Positions 1-10,054 of a stretch of 64,000 bases of DNA are shown piece after piece (within the stretch, counting starts at the first letter, position 1; every line of letters begins with the position of its first letter). Where the stretch lies: NCBI GenBank assembly GCA_018064525.1, contig JAGHVB010000020.1, positions 112,633 through 176,632 of the forward strand, read 5' to 3'. Position numbers and translations under genes: made by a program. The stretch comes from Candidatus Treponema merdequi (GTDB lineage Bacteria; Spirochaetota; Spirochaetia; Treponematales; Treponemataceae). The notes under the pieces were generated by a model. That model was not told the origin of the DNA. It worked only from the letters and a program-made list of their open reading frames with translations, and made no database searches.

Positions 1-1655
1 TGTCTGGTTATTTAAAGGGAATTGAAAATAAAAAGATTGTGTCACTTTCGATTCCGCTTAAACTTAATAATACTGTCAGAACAAGAGTAAGCTGCAAAAA
101 TGCTTATTCTGAATTTGTAAAACATATAATCTCTAAGCATGGTTCAAGAAAATTTGCATTTATGTCTGGAGAAGTTGATAAGTCAATTGAAGCCCGCGAC
201 AGGCTTGATGCATTTAAGTCAGCATTGAAAGAAAATAACATTAAACTTGATGAGTCTCAGATTTATTACGGCTGCTTCGTTGTCGACAGTGCTTACAATG
301 CTTTGAAAGAAAAAATTAAAGATAAAAGTGATGTAAAATTTGATACGATTTTTGCAGCTAATGATGCGATGGCTTTTGGCTGTATTTCGTTTTTATCTGA
401 ACTTGGTTTTAGAATTCCACAGGATATAAAAGTAGTCGGATTTGATGATATTGATTCGGCAAAAGATTCTGAGATTCCGCTTGCGACGATCAATCAGCAG
501 ATTGAAGAACAGGGAAGAGAAGTGGCTCGCCTTGCAGATGAGTTTGTGAACGGAATAAGAGTTCCGTCTGAGACAACAATTGAAGTAAAAGGAATTTGCC
601 GTGAAAGCTGCGGCTGTAAGACTCTGGGCAAAAAAAGAATTTCATATCTTGATGGAACTGAATATGCTTTGGGAAATGGTTCTGTTTTAAGACCGGATGT
701 TTTAAGTTATGAACTTCAGTTTAATAAGATATTCTCTTTGCTTGATTCAACAAGAAGTGAAGAAACTTTGAAAGATCTGTATGATAAACTTTCTGTAATT
801 CTTAAATGGCTTGATATATCTTTCTTTGTTGTCGTTTTATATGATGAACCGATAATTACAAAAAAAGATGAAATAATTAAACTTCCTGAAACTGCAAAAA
901 TGGTTTTCTGTATTGATAAAAACAGAAATCTTGAACTTATTGATGTTGACTATAAATTCAGCCTAAGGGAAAGTTATTTACCGAAAGAACTTTTTGGAAA
1001 TGTTGCCAACAGGTATTCTTATCAGCCGATTTTTTATGGAAATGTTCAGTATGGATATCTGATTGGTGTCGTAGAAGAGCAGACAATTTCCCTTTCTTCG
1101 ACATTCCTTAAAATTATCTGTAATGAAATATCTCAATCGTATAAGTATACAAAGATTCTTGAAGAGAATACTGCGCTTCAGAAAAAGAATTCAACTTTTC
1201 TGAATGAAAGTACAAAGGATGAATTGACTGGATTGATGAATCTTCCAGGTCTTTTAAAATATGGTACTGATTCCATAAGGCTTTCGCTTCAGATGCAGAA
1301 TGAAGGTCTTGTTATTGTCGTTGATATTGATAATTTAAAAAAGATAAATTCGTCTTACGGACATGTTCTTGGAGATAAAGCGATTCTTGCTCAGGCAGAA
1401 ATTTTACAGAGAACTTTCAGGGACAATGATATGATTGCCCGGCTTGAAGGAGATAAATTTGCTGTTGTTGCTGCGGGTGTTTCGCTAAAGGAACTTGATG
1501 AAATTAAGAGCCGTTATATAAAAATGAGTCTTGAAGTTCAGAATGATTTTCATCTGCCTTTTACTGTTACAAGTACTTTTGGTGCTTCATCTTTTTCAAA
1601 AGAAAAATATAATCTTGGTGAGCTTATAAAAGAAGCTGACGAAGACAGAAATTAA
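1..1655 (+). CDS. LacI/PBP-like ligand-binding domain + degenerate GGDEF domain protein (5' truncated by window edge)
   Basis: Frame stays open to window start (codons before GTG at 39 read SGYLKGIENKKIV). Periplasmic-binding-like motifs (FAANDAMAFGCISFLSELGFRIPQDIKVVGFDDID) then GGDEF-like region with RLEGDKF; paralogous to ORF 15850-17832. Confidence 0.85.
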   Translation, partial: SGYLKGIENKKIVSLSIPLKLNNTVRTRVSCKNAYSEFVKHIISKHGSRKFAFMSGEVDKSIEARDRLDAFKSALKENNIKLDESQIYYGCFVVDSAYNALKEKIKDKSDVKFDTIFAANDAMAFGCISFLSELGFRIPQDIKVVGFDDIDSAKDSEIPLATINQQIEEQGREVARLADEFVNGIRVPSETTIEVKGICRESCGCKTLGKKRISYLDGTEYALGNGSVLRPDVLSYELQFNKIFSLLDSTRSEETLKDLYDKLSVILKWLDISFFVVVLYDEPIITKKDEIIKLPETAKMVFCIDKNRNLELIDVDYKFSLRESYLPKELFGNVANRYSYQPIFYGNVQYGYLIGVVEEQTISLSSTFLKIICNEISQSYKYTKILEENTALQKKNSTFLNESTKDELTGLMNLPGLLKYGTDSIRLSLQMQNEGLVIVVDIDNLKKINSSYGHVLGDKAILAQAEILQRTFRDNDMIARLEGDKFAVVAAGVSLKELDEIKSRYIKMSLEVQNDFHLPFTVTSTFGASSFSKEKYNLGELIKEADEDRN

Positions 1656-1698
1656 TTATTTGTAATGCAGAAATCTTCATAAGATAATTTGAAAGGAA

Positions 1699-1977
1699 TT
1701 ACCACGATTTGATTCTGAAATATTTTTCGCTTGTATCAACCGGAAGTTCAGTTCTTTCAACGGAATCGATTTCGATAAAAGTTCCATTCTGAAGCTGCGA
1801 AATTAAATCATCAATTTCAAATTTTGTTCCCTGTGCTTCCATCAAAACGCTTCCGTCAAAATCGTTGTAAACCCAGCCGGTAAGTCCAAGACTTTGAGCA
1901 ACGGAGTTTGCGGTATACCGAAATCCAACGCCCTGGACTCTTCCTGTAAAGCGAATCTGTTCTCTGATTTTTTTCAT
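1699..1977 (-). CDS. acyP: Acylphosphatase
   Basis: 92 aa with RVQGVGFRY...GWVYNDFDGSVLMEAQG signature; start abuts glpK stop (TAAATG). Confidence 0.9.
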   Translation of the reverse strand: MKKIREQIRFTGRVQGVGFRYTANSVAQSLGLTGWVYNDFDGSVLMEAQGTKFEIDDLISQLQNGTFIEIDSVERTELPVDTSEKYFRIKSW

Positions 1978-3465
1978 TTATTTGTCCCAGCCGAGAGCGC
2001 ATTGAACAGCTTTGTGCCACAGTTTGATTTTCTTTTCTCGTGTTTTTGCGTCCATCTGAGATTTGTATTTTTTTTCAACTTTCCAGTTAGATCTGATTTC
2101 TTTTGTATCTTTGTAGTATCCGACAGCGAGTCCTGCAAGATATGCAGCACCCATTGCTGTTGTTTCAACGCATGTCGGTTTTAAAAGTTCTTTGTCGAGA
2201 AGGTCAGCCTGAATCTGCATGAGAATGTCAGAACGCGATGCCCCGCCGTCAACTTTAAGCGAAGTGATTTTTGTTCCGAGATCTTTCTGCATCTGGAACG
2301 CAAGATCATAAGTGGAATATGCGATTGATTCAAGTGTTGCACGCACGAAGTGATATTTGTTTACGCCGCGGGTAAGACCGACAACTGTTCCTCGTGCGTA
2401 CTGATCCCAGTAAGGAGCTGCAAGACCTGTAAATGCCGGTACAACATAACATCCGTTTGTATCAGGAACTCTTGAAGCCATATAATCTGCTTCTGGTGCA
2501 TTGTCGATGATGTGCATTTCATCCCGTAACCACTGGATTGCAGCACCTGCAACATAAACGCTTCCTTCAAGCGCGTAGTTTACTTTTCCATTTAAACCCC
2601 ATGCGATTGTCGTAAGAAGTCCGTTTTTAGAAAATACTGGTTTTGTTCCTGTGTTCATGAGCATAAAGCATCCTGTGCCGTATGTGTTTTTTGCATCTCC
2701 CTTGTCAAAGCACGTCTGACCAAAGAGTGCACACTGCTGGTCGCCGCCAGCTCCTGCGATTTTAATTTTTCCGGAGAAAAAATCTGCGTCAGTTTCACCG
2801 TAAACTTTGCTTGATGGAACTGGAGTCGGAAGCATGCATTCCGGAATGTTGAGTTCTTTTAAAATATCTTTATCCCATTTTAATGTATTGATGTTAAAGA
2901 GCATTGTTCGTGAGGCATTTGAATAATCTGTAACATGAACTCTTCCTTTTGTAAATTTCCAGATGAGCCATGTTTCGACAGTTCCAAATAAAAGCTCTCC
3001 GTTTTCTGCACGCTGTCTTGCACCTTTTACATTATCGAGAATCCATTTTAATTTTGTTGCCGAAAAATATGCGTCGATTATAAGTCCTGTTTTTTTACGG
3101 AATTTATTTTCAAGTCCTTTTGCTTTTAATGAGTCAGAATATTTTGAAGTTCGTCTGCACTGCCATACGATTGCGTTGTAAACTGGTTCTCCTGTTTCTT
3201 TGTCCCAGACGATTGTTGTTTCGCGCTGGTTTGTGATTCCGATTGCGGCAATGTCATTGGCTTTTGCTCCGATTTTCTGCATTGCTTCGAGTGCAACTGA
3301 ATATTGTGTTGAAAAGATTTCGTTTGCGTCATGTTCAACCCAGCCAGGCTGCGGGTAAATCTGTTTGAATTCTTTTTGTGCTACAGAGCAGATTTCTCCT
3401 GCTTTATTAAAAAGAATGCAGCGGTTAGATGTTGTTCCGGCGTCGAGTGCCATAATGTATTTCAT
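1978..3465 (-). CDS. glpK: Glycerol kinase
   Basis: [47 protein letters not shown] motifs. Confidence 0.97.
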   Translation of the reverse strand: MKYIMALDAGTTSNRCILFNKAGEICSVAQKEFKQIYPQPGWVEHDANEIFSTQYSVALEAMQKIGAKANDIAAIGITNQRETTIVWDKETGEPVYNAIVWQCRRTSKYSDSLKAKGLENKFRKKTGLIIDAYFSATKLKWILDNVKGARQRAENGELLFGTVETWLIWKFTKGRVHVTDYSNASRTMLFNINTLKWDKDILKELNIPECMLPTPVPSSKVYGETDADFFSGKIKIAGAGGDQQCALFGQTCFDKGDAKNTYGTGCFMLMNTGTKPVFSKNGLLTTIAWGLNGKVNYALEGSVYVAGAAIQWLRDEMHIIDNAPEADYMASRVPDTNGCYVVPAFTGLAAPYWDQYARGTVVGLTRGVNKYHFVRATLESIAYSTYDLAFQMQKDLGTKITSLKVDGGASRSDILMQIQADLLDKELLKPTCVETTAMGAAYLAGLAVGYYKDTKEIRSNWKVEKKYKSQMDAKTREKKIKLWHKAVQCALGWDK

Positions 3466-3514
3466 ATTTTTCTCCAGTTGTGTAATGTGTGCAGATTTAA
3501 AATCTGATTGTCTG

Positions 3515-3862
3515 TCAGTTTATGTTTTGTGTTGCGATTATATCTGAGCCTGTTTCACAGACATTTTTTATTATTATATCACCGATTTTGACTGGTGTGG
3601 AAATTTGAATTTTGTTGAGTGCATCAATGATGTCAAAGATTTTTTCTTTTGGAACCGGTATATTTGTTTTTACTGAAAGACGAGGATGTTCTTTTGATGT
3701 CGTTTTGACTGTGTGAGTTACGACTCTGACTGGATGTGTCTCTTCTGATTTTCCGTATTCGGCTCCTCGCGGACATGAGTTTCCGGTTACTGAAAAATTA
3801 TTTTTTTCATCGACAGAAAGATGACATCCTTTTGGACAGCAGATGCAGATTAAGTCTGTCAT
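3515..3862 (-). CDS. DUF1667-type Cys-containing protein of glycerol-3-phosphate oxidation operon
   Basis: 115 aa, [12 protein letters not shown]...[16 protein letters not shown]; located between glpK and a FAD oxidoreductase. Confidence 0.8.
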   Translation of the reverse strand: MTDLICICCPKGCHLSVDEKNNFSVTGNSCPRGAEYGKSEETHPVRVVTHTVKTTSKEHPRLSVKTNIPVPKEKIFDIIDALNKIQISTPVKIGDIIIKNVCETGSDIIATQNIN

Positions 3863-5175
3863 TTTGCGCCTCCGTTTTCTGTTTCAATTGCGATTTGAAT
3901 TTCTGATGCATCATTTTGTGTGAGCATTGATGGAACTAAATTTATCCGTTCCATTTCGCCTGGAGCCATGTGTTCCCGTTTGAATGATGCAAGTTTTGTT
4001 TTTGCGCCGTTTTCAATTTTGTAAACTGTGATGCTGCAGCTTTCTTTGTAAACTTTTCTGACTCTGAAAAAGATTCCGATGAGTTTTTCACTGCAGTTTT
4101 TGTGAATATACTGAGGAACGGTGTAAGAAATATTCTGGTCAGTTGAAACAGAGATGAAAGAAGATTTCGGATCCTGGTTTTGATTAAGAAAAAGTGCAGC
4201 ACCTTTTCCGCATATTTCTGATTCTTCAGTTACATAATCTACAAGATCGTGAACATGTACGACATTTCCGCATGCAAAAATACCAGAAGTGAGAGTTTCG
4301 CGGTTTTCAAAAACGAACGGGCCTTTTGTGCGCGGATCGGTTTTGATTCCTGCATTTTTTGTAAGTTCGTTTTCCGGTAAAAGTCCGACTGAAAGTAAAA
4401 CTGTATCACAGTCAAATTCTATTTCTGTTCCGGCAATCGGATTTTTGTTTTCATCGACTTTTGAAACGATAACTTTTTCAACACGGTTTTTCCCGATGAT
4501 GTCTGTAATTGTGTGTGAAAGATAGAGAGGAATGTTGTAATCTTCAAGACACTGAACGATGTTTCGTGTAAGCCCGCCTGAATACGGCATTAATTCTACG
4601 CAGGCTAAAACTTTTGCTCCTGATAAAGTCATTCGTCGTGCCATGATTAAACCGATGTCACCGCTTCCGAGAATGACGACGCGTTTTCCGACCATAAGAC
4701 CTTCGCAGTTGATGAGGCGCTGTGCAGTTCCAGCTGTAAAAATTCCTGCCGGGCGTGTTCCGGGTATTCCGATTGCACCGCGGCTTCGTTCACGGCATCC
4801 CATTGAAAGTATTACTGCGCGGGTTTTTATTTCGCGATAACCTGTTGTCGGGCTTACGGCAGAAATCGTTTTGATTTCGCGGGCATTTGAATTGTCCGCG
4901 TGAATGTCTAGGACCATTGCATCTAATAGAAGTTCGATGTCTGTTGATTTTACCATCTGGATAAATCGTGCGGCGTATTCAGGACCTGTAAGTTCTTCTT
5001 TAAAATGATGAAGCCCAAATCCATTGTGAATGCATTGATTTAAAATTCCACCTGCAACTTTATCGCGTTCGATGATTAAAATTTTTTTGATTCCGTTTCT
5101 GTGTGCTTCGTATGCGGCGGCAAGACCTGCAGGACCTGCTCCGATGACTGTCAGATCATAAACTTCGTTTGTCAT
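3859..5175 (-). CDS. NAD(P)/FAD-dependent oxidoreductase (GlpB-like partner)
   Basis: VIGAGPAGLAAAYEAHRNG N-terminus; second dinucleotide fold VVILGSGDIGLIMARRM; ATGA-type overlaps with neighbours. Confidence 0.85.
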   Translation of the reverse strand: MTNEVYDLTVIGAGPAGLAAAYEAHRNGIKKILIIERDKVAGGILNQCIHNGFGLHHFKEELTGPEYAARFIQMVKSTDIELLLDAMVLDIHADNSNAREIKTISAVSPTTGYREIKTRAVILSMGCRERSRGAIGIPGTRPAGIFTAGTAQRLINCEGLMVGKRVVILGSGDIGLIMARRMTLSGAKVLACVELMPYSGGLTRNIVQCLEDYNIPLYLSHTITDIIGKNRVEKVIVSKVDENKNPIAGTEIEFDCDTVLLSVGLLPENELTKNAGIKTDPRTKGPFVFENRETLTSGIFACGNVVHVHDLVDYVTEESEICGKGAALFLNQNQDPKSSFISVSTDQNISYTVPQYIHKNCSEKLIGIFFRVRKVYKESCSITVYKIENGAKTKLASFKREHMAPGEMERINLVPSMLTQNDASEIQIAIETENGGAK

Positions 5176-6623
5176 AGTGCCTCCATGATGATGTAAGATC
5201 CGTTTTTGTCCTGTGTTATCTGTTCAGGTGGAATTCCGGATTTGATGAGAAGGTCGATGACGCGAGGCGAGCAGAAGCCGCCCTGACAGCGCCCCATGCC
5301 TGCGTTTGTCCGGCGTTTTATTCCGTCGACTGAAACTGGTTTTATCGGAGAGTTTAAGGCGGCGATGATTTCGCCTTCGGTTATTGTTTCACAGCGGCAG
5401 ATTACTCGGCCGTATGCTGGATTTTCTTTTGTGAGTTTTTCTTTTTCTTCCGGTGTCAGTTCTGCAAAGCGGATATGGTGACGTTCATCGATAAAAGTTT
5501 TTTTGCTTTCGATGTGGAGTCCTGCCTTTTCGAGAAGTGAAAGTGCTTCGCTTCCCATTGCGCAGGCAGCAGAAAGACCCGGAGATTTGATTCCGGCAAA
5601 GTCAATGAAACCTTTCGCTTCTGGAACTTCTTCGATGATAAAGTCGTCGATGTTTGAGTTTGCTCTGACGCCTGAAAAGTTTCTGATTGAAAGTCCAAGG
5701 TTAATCGATGGAACTGATTTTTTTGCAAGTGCTGCAACTTGCGAAAGACCTTCTTTTGTAACTGAAAGATCATCTTTTTCTGTTGAAACAGCATCTGGGC
5801 CGACAATAATATTTCCGTGGCAGGTCGGTGAAACAAGTATTCCTTTTGTACCGTTTGAAGGACATTGAAATATTACATGAGACACAAGATCTTTTGCTTC
5901 GTGGTCGAGAAGATAATACTGTCCGCGGCTAGGTTTTATTTCGTACTGTGGTTTTGCAACAAGTGAATGAATGTCGTCTGCGTAAACTCCGGCTGCATTT
6001 ATTACAAAGCTTGCATTTACAGTTTCTCCGTTTTTACTTGTGATTGAATAAGCGGAATTGTATTGCGGATTGCATTTTTCTTTTTCGATTTTAGAAATTT
6101 TTGAAACAAAGAAATTTCTTTTAAGTTCTACCTGATTTAAAACTGCGACTTCTGCAAATGCAAGTGCAAGTTCCCATGGAGAAACAACGCCTGCAGTCTT
6201 TGCATAAAGCGCGCTTGTAACTTTTTCAGAAAGATTTTTTTCGAGTGAATGAACAGCATCTGCGTTTAATATTTCAAGTTCGGGAATCTGATTTTCAAGT
6301 CCGCGCTCGTAAAGTTTGCGGACTGTCTTATCATCGTTTTCATCAAAGGCACATACAAAAGAACCGCACCACGAAACTTTGACATCAAGTTTTTTACAGA
6401 TTTCGTGCGCTTCGTGATTTCCGGTTCTGTTAAGACGCGCCATCAGTGTTCCGGGTTTTGGATCGTAACCGGCGTGAATGATTCCACTGTTTGCTTTTGT
6501 AGTTCCACTTGCAACATCATTTTCTGCTTCGAGAACAACAGTACGCAGATTATATTTTGAAAGTTCGTAAGCAATTGCAGCGCCAGTAACACCGCAGCCG
6601 ATTATCGCAACGTCGTAATTCAT
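5172..6623 (-). CDS. glpA: FAD-dependent glycerol-3-phosphate dehydrogenase (GlpA-like) with BFD-type [2Fe-2S] domain
   Basis: DVAIIGCGVTGAAIAYELSKY; C-terminal VICRCETITEGEI...GMGRCQGGFC. Confidence 0.85.
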   Translation of the reverse strand: MNYDVAIIGCGVTGAAIAYELSKYNLRTVVLEAENDVASGTTKANSGIIHAGYDPKPGTLMARLNRTGNHEAHEICKKLDVKVSWCGSFVCAFDENDDKTVRKLYERGLENQIPELEILNADAVHSLEKNLSEKVTSALYAKTAGVVSPWELALAFAEVAVLNQVELKRNFFVSKISKIEKEKCNPQYNSAYSITSKNGETVNASFVINAAGVYADDIHSLVAKPQYEIKPSRGQYYLLDHEAKDLVSHVIFQCPSNGTKGILVSPTCHGNIIVGPDAVSTEKDDLSVTKEGLSQVAALAKKSVPSINLGLSIRNFSGVRANSNIDDFIIEEVPEAKGFIDFAGIKSPGLSAACAMGSEALSLLEKAGLHIESKKTFIDERHHIRFAELTPEEKEKLTKENPAYGRVICRCETITEGEIIAALNSPIKPVSVDGIKRRTNAGMGRCQGGFCSPRVIDLLIKSGIPPEQITQDKNGSYIIMEAL

Positions 6624-6765
6624 CCCGCCTCCGTATTTATATGGAATGTGAAATTTTTGTTTAAGAGATAATTTAATTATAACGCGGTTTAGTGGAATTT
6701 TGGGAAAGATTTTGAGATAAATGAGATTTGGTTAAGAACAGAAAAGTTAAAGTTTGTAGTCGAAG

Positions 6766-7578
6766 TTAGATAAGAAATTTCTGGATTTTGTTTTGAACTT
6801 TTGAAGTGCTGATTGTTTGTGATTTTGTTTCAAATGTAACTATTAAGTTTTCGTTGATAAAATATTTATTGTTTTCATATAAATCAATTTTTTTCAAAGT
6901 TTTTGAAACGTAGTTCATGTCATCCATCATTCCGAAATGTTCCCAGATATATATTTTATGAGTGCGAAGATTGAGGCATGTGAAATCTGGAAATATTTTT
7001 CGATTGTTGATAATTAATGGAAGTTCATAGTGATATGGAATATTGTTTTGATAAAGCGTGTTTGCAATGATAAGTTCTGATTTTGATCTTACTCTTTCAC
7101 CTTTTATTGTGTAATATTCGGAAACATTGTTATCAAAACTTTTTTTTGTATATTCAATGGAATTAAAATTTTGTTTTAATTGTTCTTCAGATTGTGTGAC
7201 AGGATTGATAAATTGTTTTCTTGGATTTTTGATTGAATTGAAAATTTCAGAAAGAGAATCAGGTGAGTAATTTTGAACAGTTTTGTCTAATTCAAAAATC
7301 TGTCTTTCAATTTCATATGCTGCATTTTGGTTGTAATCTCTTTGTGCAATTTTTCTTGCAAGTTCCATATTGTTTTTACGTATATATTTTCCATGTGTAT
7401 CACATTTTTCGGTGATATGAAAACATTGATACGAGTTCCCATGTTTTTGAAATCGAATATTTCCTTTTTGCCTGACATGAGATAATTCTGATTTAAGAAT
7501 TGCCAGTGCTTTGGAAAGTTCTTTACGTCGGTTTTTGATTTGTTCAATCAATGTGTCAGGTTTTAAAATTTCAGTCAT
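6766..7578 (-). CDS. Hypothetical protein with PD-(D/E)XK-like nuclease core
   Basis: RSKSELIIANTLYQNNIPYHYELPL...FPDFTCLNLRTHKIYIWEHFGMMDDMNY resembles E...PDF...WEH restriction-endonuclease-like fold. Confidence 0.6.
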   Translation of the reverse strand: MTEILKPDTLIEQIKNRRKELSKALAILKSELSHVRQKGNIRFQKHGNSYQCFHITEKCDTHGKYIRKNNMELARKIAQRDYNQNAAYEIERQIFELDKTVQNYSPDSLSEIFNSIKNPRKQFINPVTQSEEQLKQNFNSIEYTKKSFDNNVSEYYTIKGERVRSKSELIIANTLYQNNIPYHYELPLIINNRKIFPDFTCLNLRTHKIYIWEHFGMMDDMNYVSKTLKKIDLYENNKYFINENLIVTFETKSQTISTSKVQNKIQKFLI

Positions 7579-7646
7579 TTTTTGAAGATACTAAAAAAAC
7601 AGTGAGTAAGGCAAATTTTTTGATGTGTAATTTGCTGAAAAAGAAA

Positions 7647-7752
7647 ATCAATTCTGGAAATGACATCTGTTCTAAATGGGAAGTCAATTCTGAAAAGGTC
7701 ATCTGTTCTAAATGGGAAATCAATTCTGAAAAGGTCTTTTGTACGAAAAGAT
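7647..7752. repeat. 36-bp tandem repeat, about 2.9 copies
   Basis: Unit AGTCAATTCTGAAAAGGTCATCTGTTCTAAATGGGA repeated head to tail with few changes. Confidence 0.9.
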
Positions 7753-7769
7753 CGATTTTTTCAGATTGA

Positions 7770-7939
7770 CTGGTAAAAGTGATGGCAAATAAGTGATTTA
7801 CTAGCTATTTTTCGGAAATGACTGTTTTTTTATATAAAAAATTATAAAAACAACTTCAAATTCATAATTATTGGATATAAAAAGCTATGAAATCTGTATA
7901 TTAGCTAGTAAATGATAAACATATTATCTGATTTACCAG
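7770..7939. repeat. MITE-like element with structured terminal inverted repeats
   Basis: Ends CTGGTAAA (7770-7777) / TTTACCAG (7932-7939) and ATTTACTAGCTA (7796-7807) / TAGCTAGTAAAT (7902-7913); each end also folds into its own hairpin. Confidence 0.55.
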
Positions 7940-8017
7940 CCAATTTGCAAAAAATGATCTTTTTTGAAAGTTAATACAAAGTTTCCGGATATCAGAAGTG
8001 GTGAAAAATTAACAAAT

Positions 8018-8117
8018 GATGCCTGCACCAGAAGTGATGCTGGCATCAGAATAGATACAGGCACCAGAAGTGATGCCTGCACCAGAAGTGATGCTGGCAT
8101 CAGAAATGATGCAAATA
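8018..8117. repeat. 18-bp tandem repeat (about 5.5 copies)
   Basis: GATGCCTGCACCAGAAGT / GATGCTGGCATCAGAATA / GATACAGGCACCAGAAGT / GATGCCTGCACCAGAAGT / GATGCTGGCATCAGAAAT. Confidence 0.92.
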
Positions 8118-9029
8118 TCAGTGAGCGTTTCTTATTTTTTCGATTTCGTTGTGCTGTTCTTCGAGGATTTCCATTACACGGTCGATTGTGTGCTGTTTTG
8201 GATCCGGGTCGTCTTCTGCAACTTTTGCAAGAATTTCATTTCTGAAAGGTTTGCATTCGATTACAGGACTTGCTGCGAGAATTATTTCATCTTTGCATAC
8301 GAGGTCTCTCATCATGTTTTCTGTGTCGGCAGGATTGATGCGGAGACAGTTTCCGTTGTTTGAAACGAGAATCATTACATCAAAGAGACGAAGGTAGCTG
8401 TCGATTTCGCGAAGACCTCGTTTTGTTTCTGGAACTCCAGGACGGTAGCGTGTACCTGCAGGAAAAACAAGAATTACTTCGCCGCGTTTTTTACATGCAT
8501 CCATTGCACGCATTGCAGCAAAGTTGATCTTTTTTGCTTTTAATTCTTCTGCTTTTTTATCTTCTTCTGAGATGTCAGAGTTCTGAACATTCTGAAGTGA
8601 ACGGCTCGGATAAACAACTACGCGTGTAAAACCTTCTGTCCAGGCGCGGACGAGAGGATGAGCTTCATTTAATTTCATTCCGGCGATGGCAACGATTCTT
8701 GAAGCGAGATCTTTTGCCCATTCGTCGCCTTCCTGTTCAAGGCGGTAGATGATTGCAGGAAGGTCGAGGTTTGAATAATGTTCCATCAAAATCAAACCGC
8801 GTTTTCCGGCTTTTACAGCATCGTAGAATGCCTTGAAGTTTTCTTTATTTTCAATTCGGCTTCCAGGAAGGTGATTTTCTGCAAGCATTTCATAAAGAAT
8901 CTTGCGTGGAACCGGATTTGCTTTTTCGTATACATTGGTTTCGTCGATTTTTGCAGGTGCTTTAGAGTTTGACAAAAGCTGGTCAAAATAGTTTTTGTAT
9001 TTTACGATTAATTCTACCTGTTCTTCCAT
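8118..9029 (-). CDS. 1-acyl-sn-glycerol-3-phosphate acyltransferase-like protein
   Basis: LILMEHYSNLDLPAII (HxxxxD-like) and VFPAGTRYRPG motifs. Confidence 0.75.
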   Translation of the reverse strand: MEEQVELIVKYKNYFDQLLSNSKAPAKIDETNVYEKANPVPRKILYEMLAENHLPGSRIENKENFKAFYDAVKAGKRGLILMEHYSNLDLPAIIYRLEQEGDEWAKDLASRIVAIAGMKLNEAHPLVRAWTEGFTRVVVYPSRSLQNVQNSDISEEDKKAEELKAKKINFAAMRAMDACKKRGEVILVFPAGTRYRPGVPETKRGLREIDSYLRLFDVMILVSNNGNCLRINPADTENMMRDLVCKDEIILAASPVIECKPFRNEILAKVAEDDPDPKQHTIDRVMEILEEQHNEIEKIRNAH

Positions 9030-9047
9030 ATTATTAACTCCTGAAAT

Positions 9048-9866
9048 TTATTTTATCTTTTTATCGATTTCTTTTCTATGCATTATATAATAAAAATAAT
9101 GATATCCAAGCTGATTTACTTTTTTCATTTTATCAACGAGAAAACTTTCAGGACTGACATTTTCTGCTTTCTGCAGAAGTTCTGCTGCTGCTGATTTATT
9201 TCCATCGTCAAATCGTGACTGAGATAAAAATGCATTTGAGTAAAAGATTTCGGCAGGTGTTTTTGCACTTCGGACAGCTCTTTCGAAGTATTCCCTCGCT
9301 TTTGTTTTTGAACCGCCGCCGATTGCCGGAGCCTGAAAAAACCACTGGCCTGCATTCATCAGTGCATAAGAAAATGAAGAATCCTGTTCAATGGCTTTTA
9401 AATAATAAGTTTTAATTACAAGACCTCGTTTCATTGCTTCTGCGACCGGCATAAAACCCATGCTGCAGGAAATTGTGTCTCCTGCGATTGTGTAGAGCCA
9501 TTTATTTATTCCACTTGATTCATTTGATTCTATAAAAGCATCGAGTTTTTTAACCTGCGGCAGAATTAAATCTTTAAGTCTTTCGTCTTTCTGGTCTGCT
9601 TCGTAAATATAATTGAACTGTTCGAGAATTAAAAATGTCTCGATTGTGAGATATGCCTGTTCTGAAAGTTCTGTGTCAGAAAGTGCAGTCTTTTTATATG
9701 TTTCAATTTTTGAGCATGCAGTGGAACTGTCCAGGCTGAGAAGTGTCAGACGAAACTGCATGACATCGTTTACAGCTTTTTCGTCATGTGCATTTAAAGT
9801 GGAATCTGCCAGTGCAGAAAATTCCACCAAAAAAAATATAAAGATGACTGAAAATATTTTTCTCAT
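9048..9866 (-). CDS. Secreted TPR-like / TatT-like protein
   Basis: Signal peptide MRKIFSVIFIFFLVEFSALADS (preferred start at 9866 rather than 9902); Ala-rich helical repeats. Confidence 0.55.
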   Translation of the reverse strand: MRKIFSVIFIFFLVEFSALADSTLNAHDEKAVNDVMQFRLTLLSLDSSTACSKIETYKKTALSDTELSEQAYLTIETFLILEQFNYIYEADQKDERLKDLILPQVKKLDAFIESNESSGINKWLYTIAGDTISCSMGFMPVAEAMKRGLVIKTYYLKAIEQDSSFSYALMNAGQWFFQAPAIGGGSKTKAREYFERAVRSAKTPAEIFYSNAFLSQSRFDDGNKSAAAELLQKAENVSPESFLVDKMKKVNQLGYHYFYYIMHRKEIDKKIK

Positions 9867-10054
9867 GTGAATTACAATAATGTAAATTTTGTCAAAATGC
9901 AACTGACTGATACAATACAGCTGTTGAGTTAAGAAAAATGACTATGATTGACCACATTCTGACGGAAAAGTAAAATCAATAGAAAATTATTTTTTTACTT
10001 TCTGACTGTTTGCGGAAAATGCAACTTTCAATTTTTAATGGTGTCTAATTAGTA

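Noticed and set aside
1640-1655. Frameshift at the 3' end of the first GGDEF gene
   Set aside because: No obvious downstream continuation of the EADxxLYxxK motif in another frame; treated as natural shortening.
7647-7752. 36-bp repeats considered as a CRISPR array
   Set aside because: Units are directly abutting with no spacers and no cas genes are nearby.
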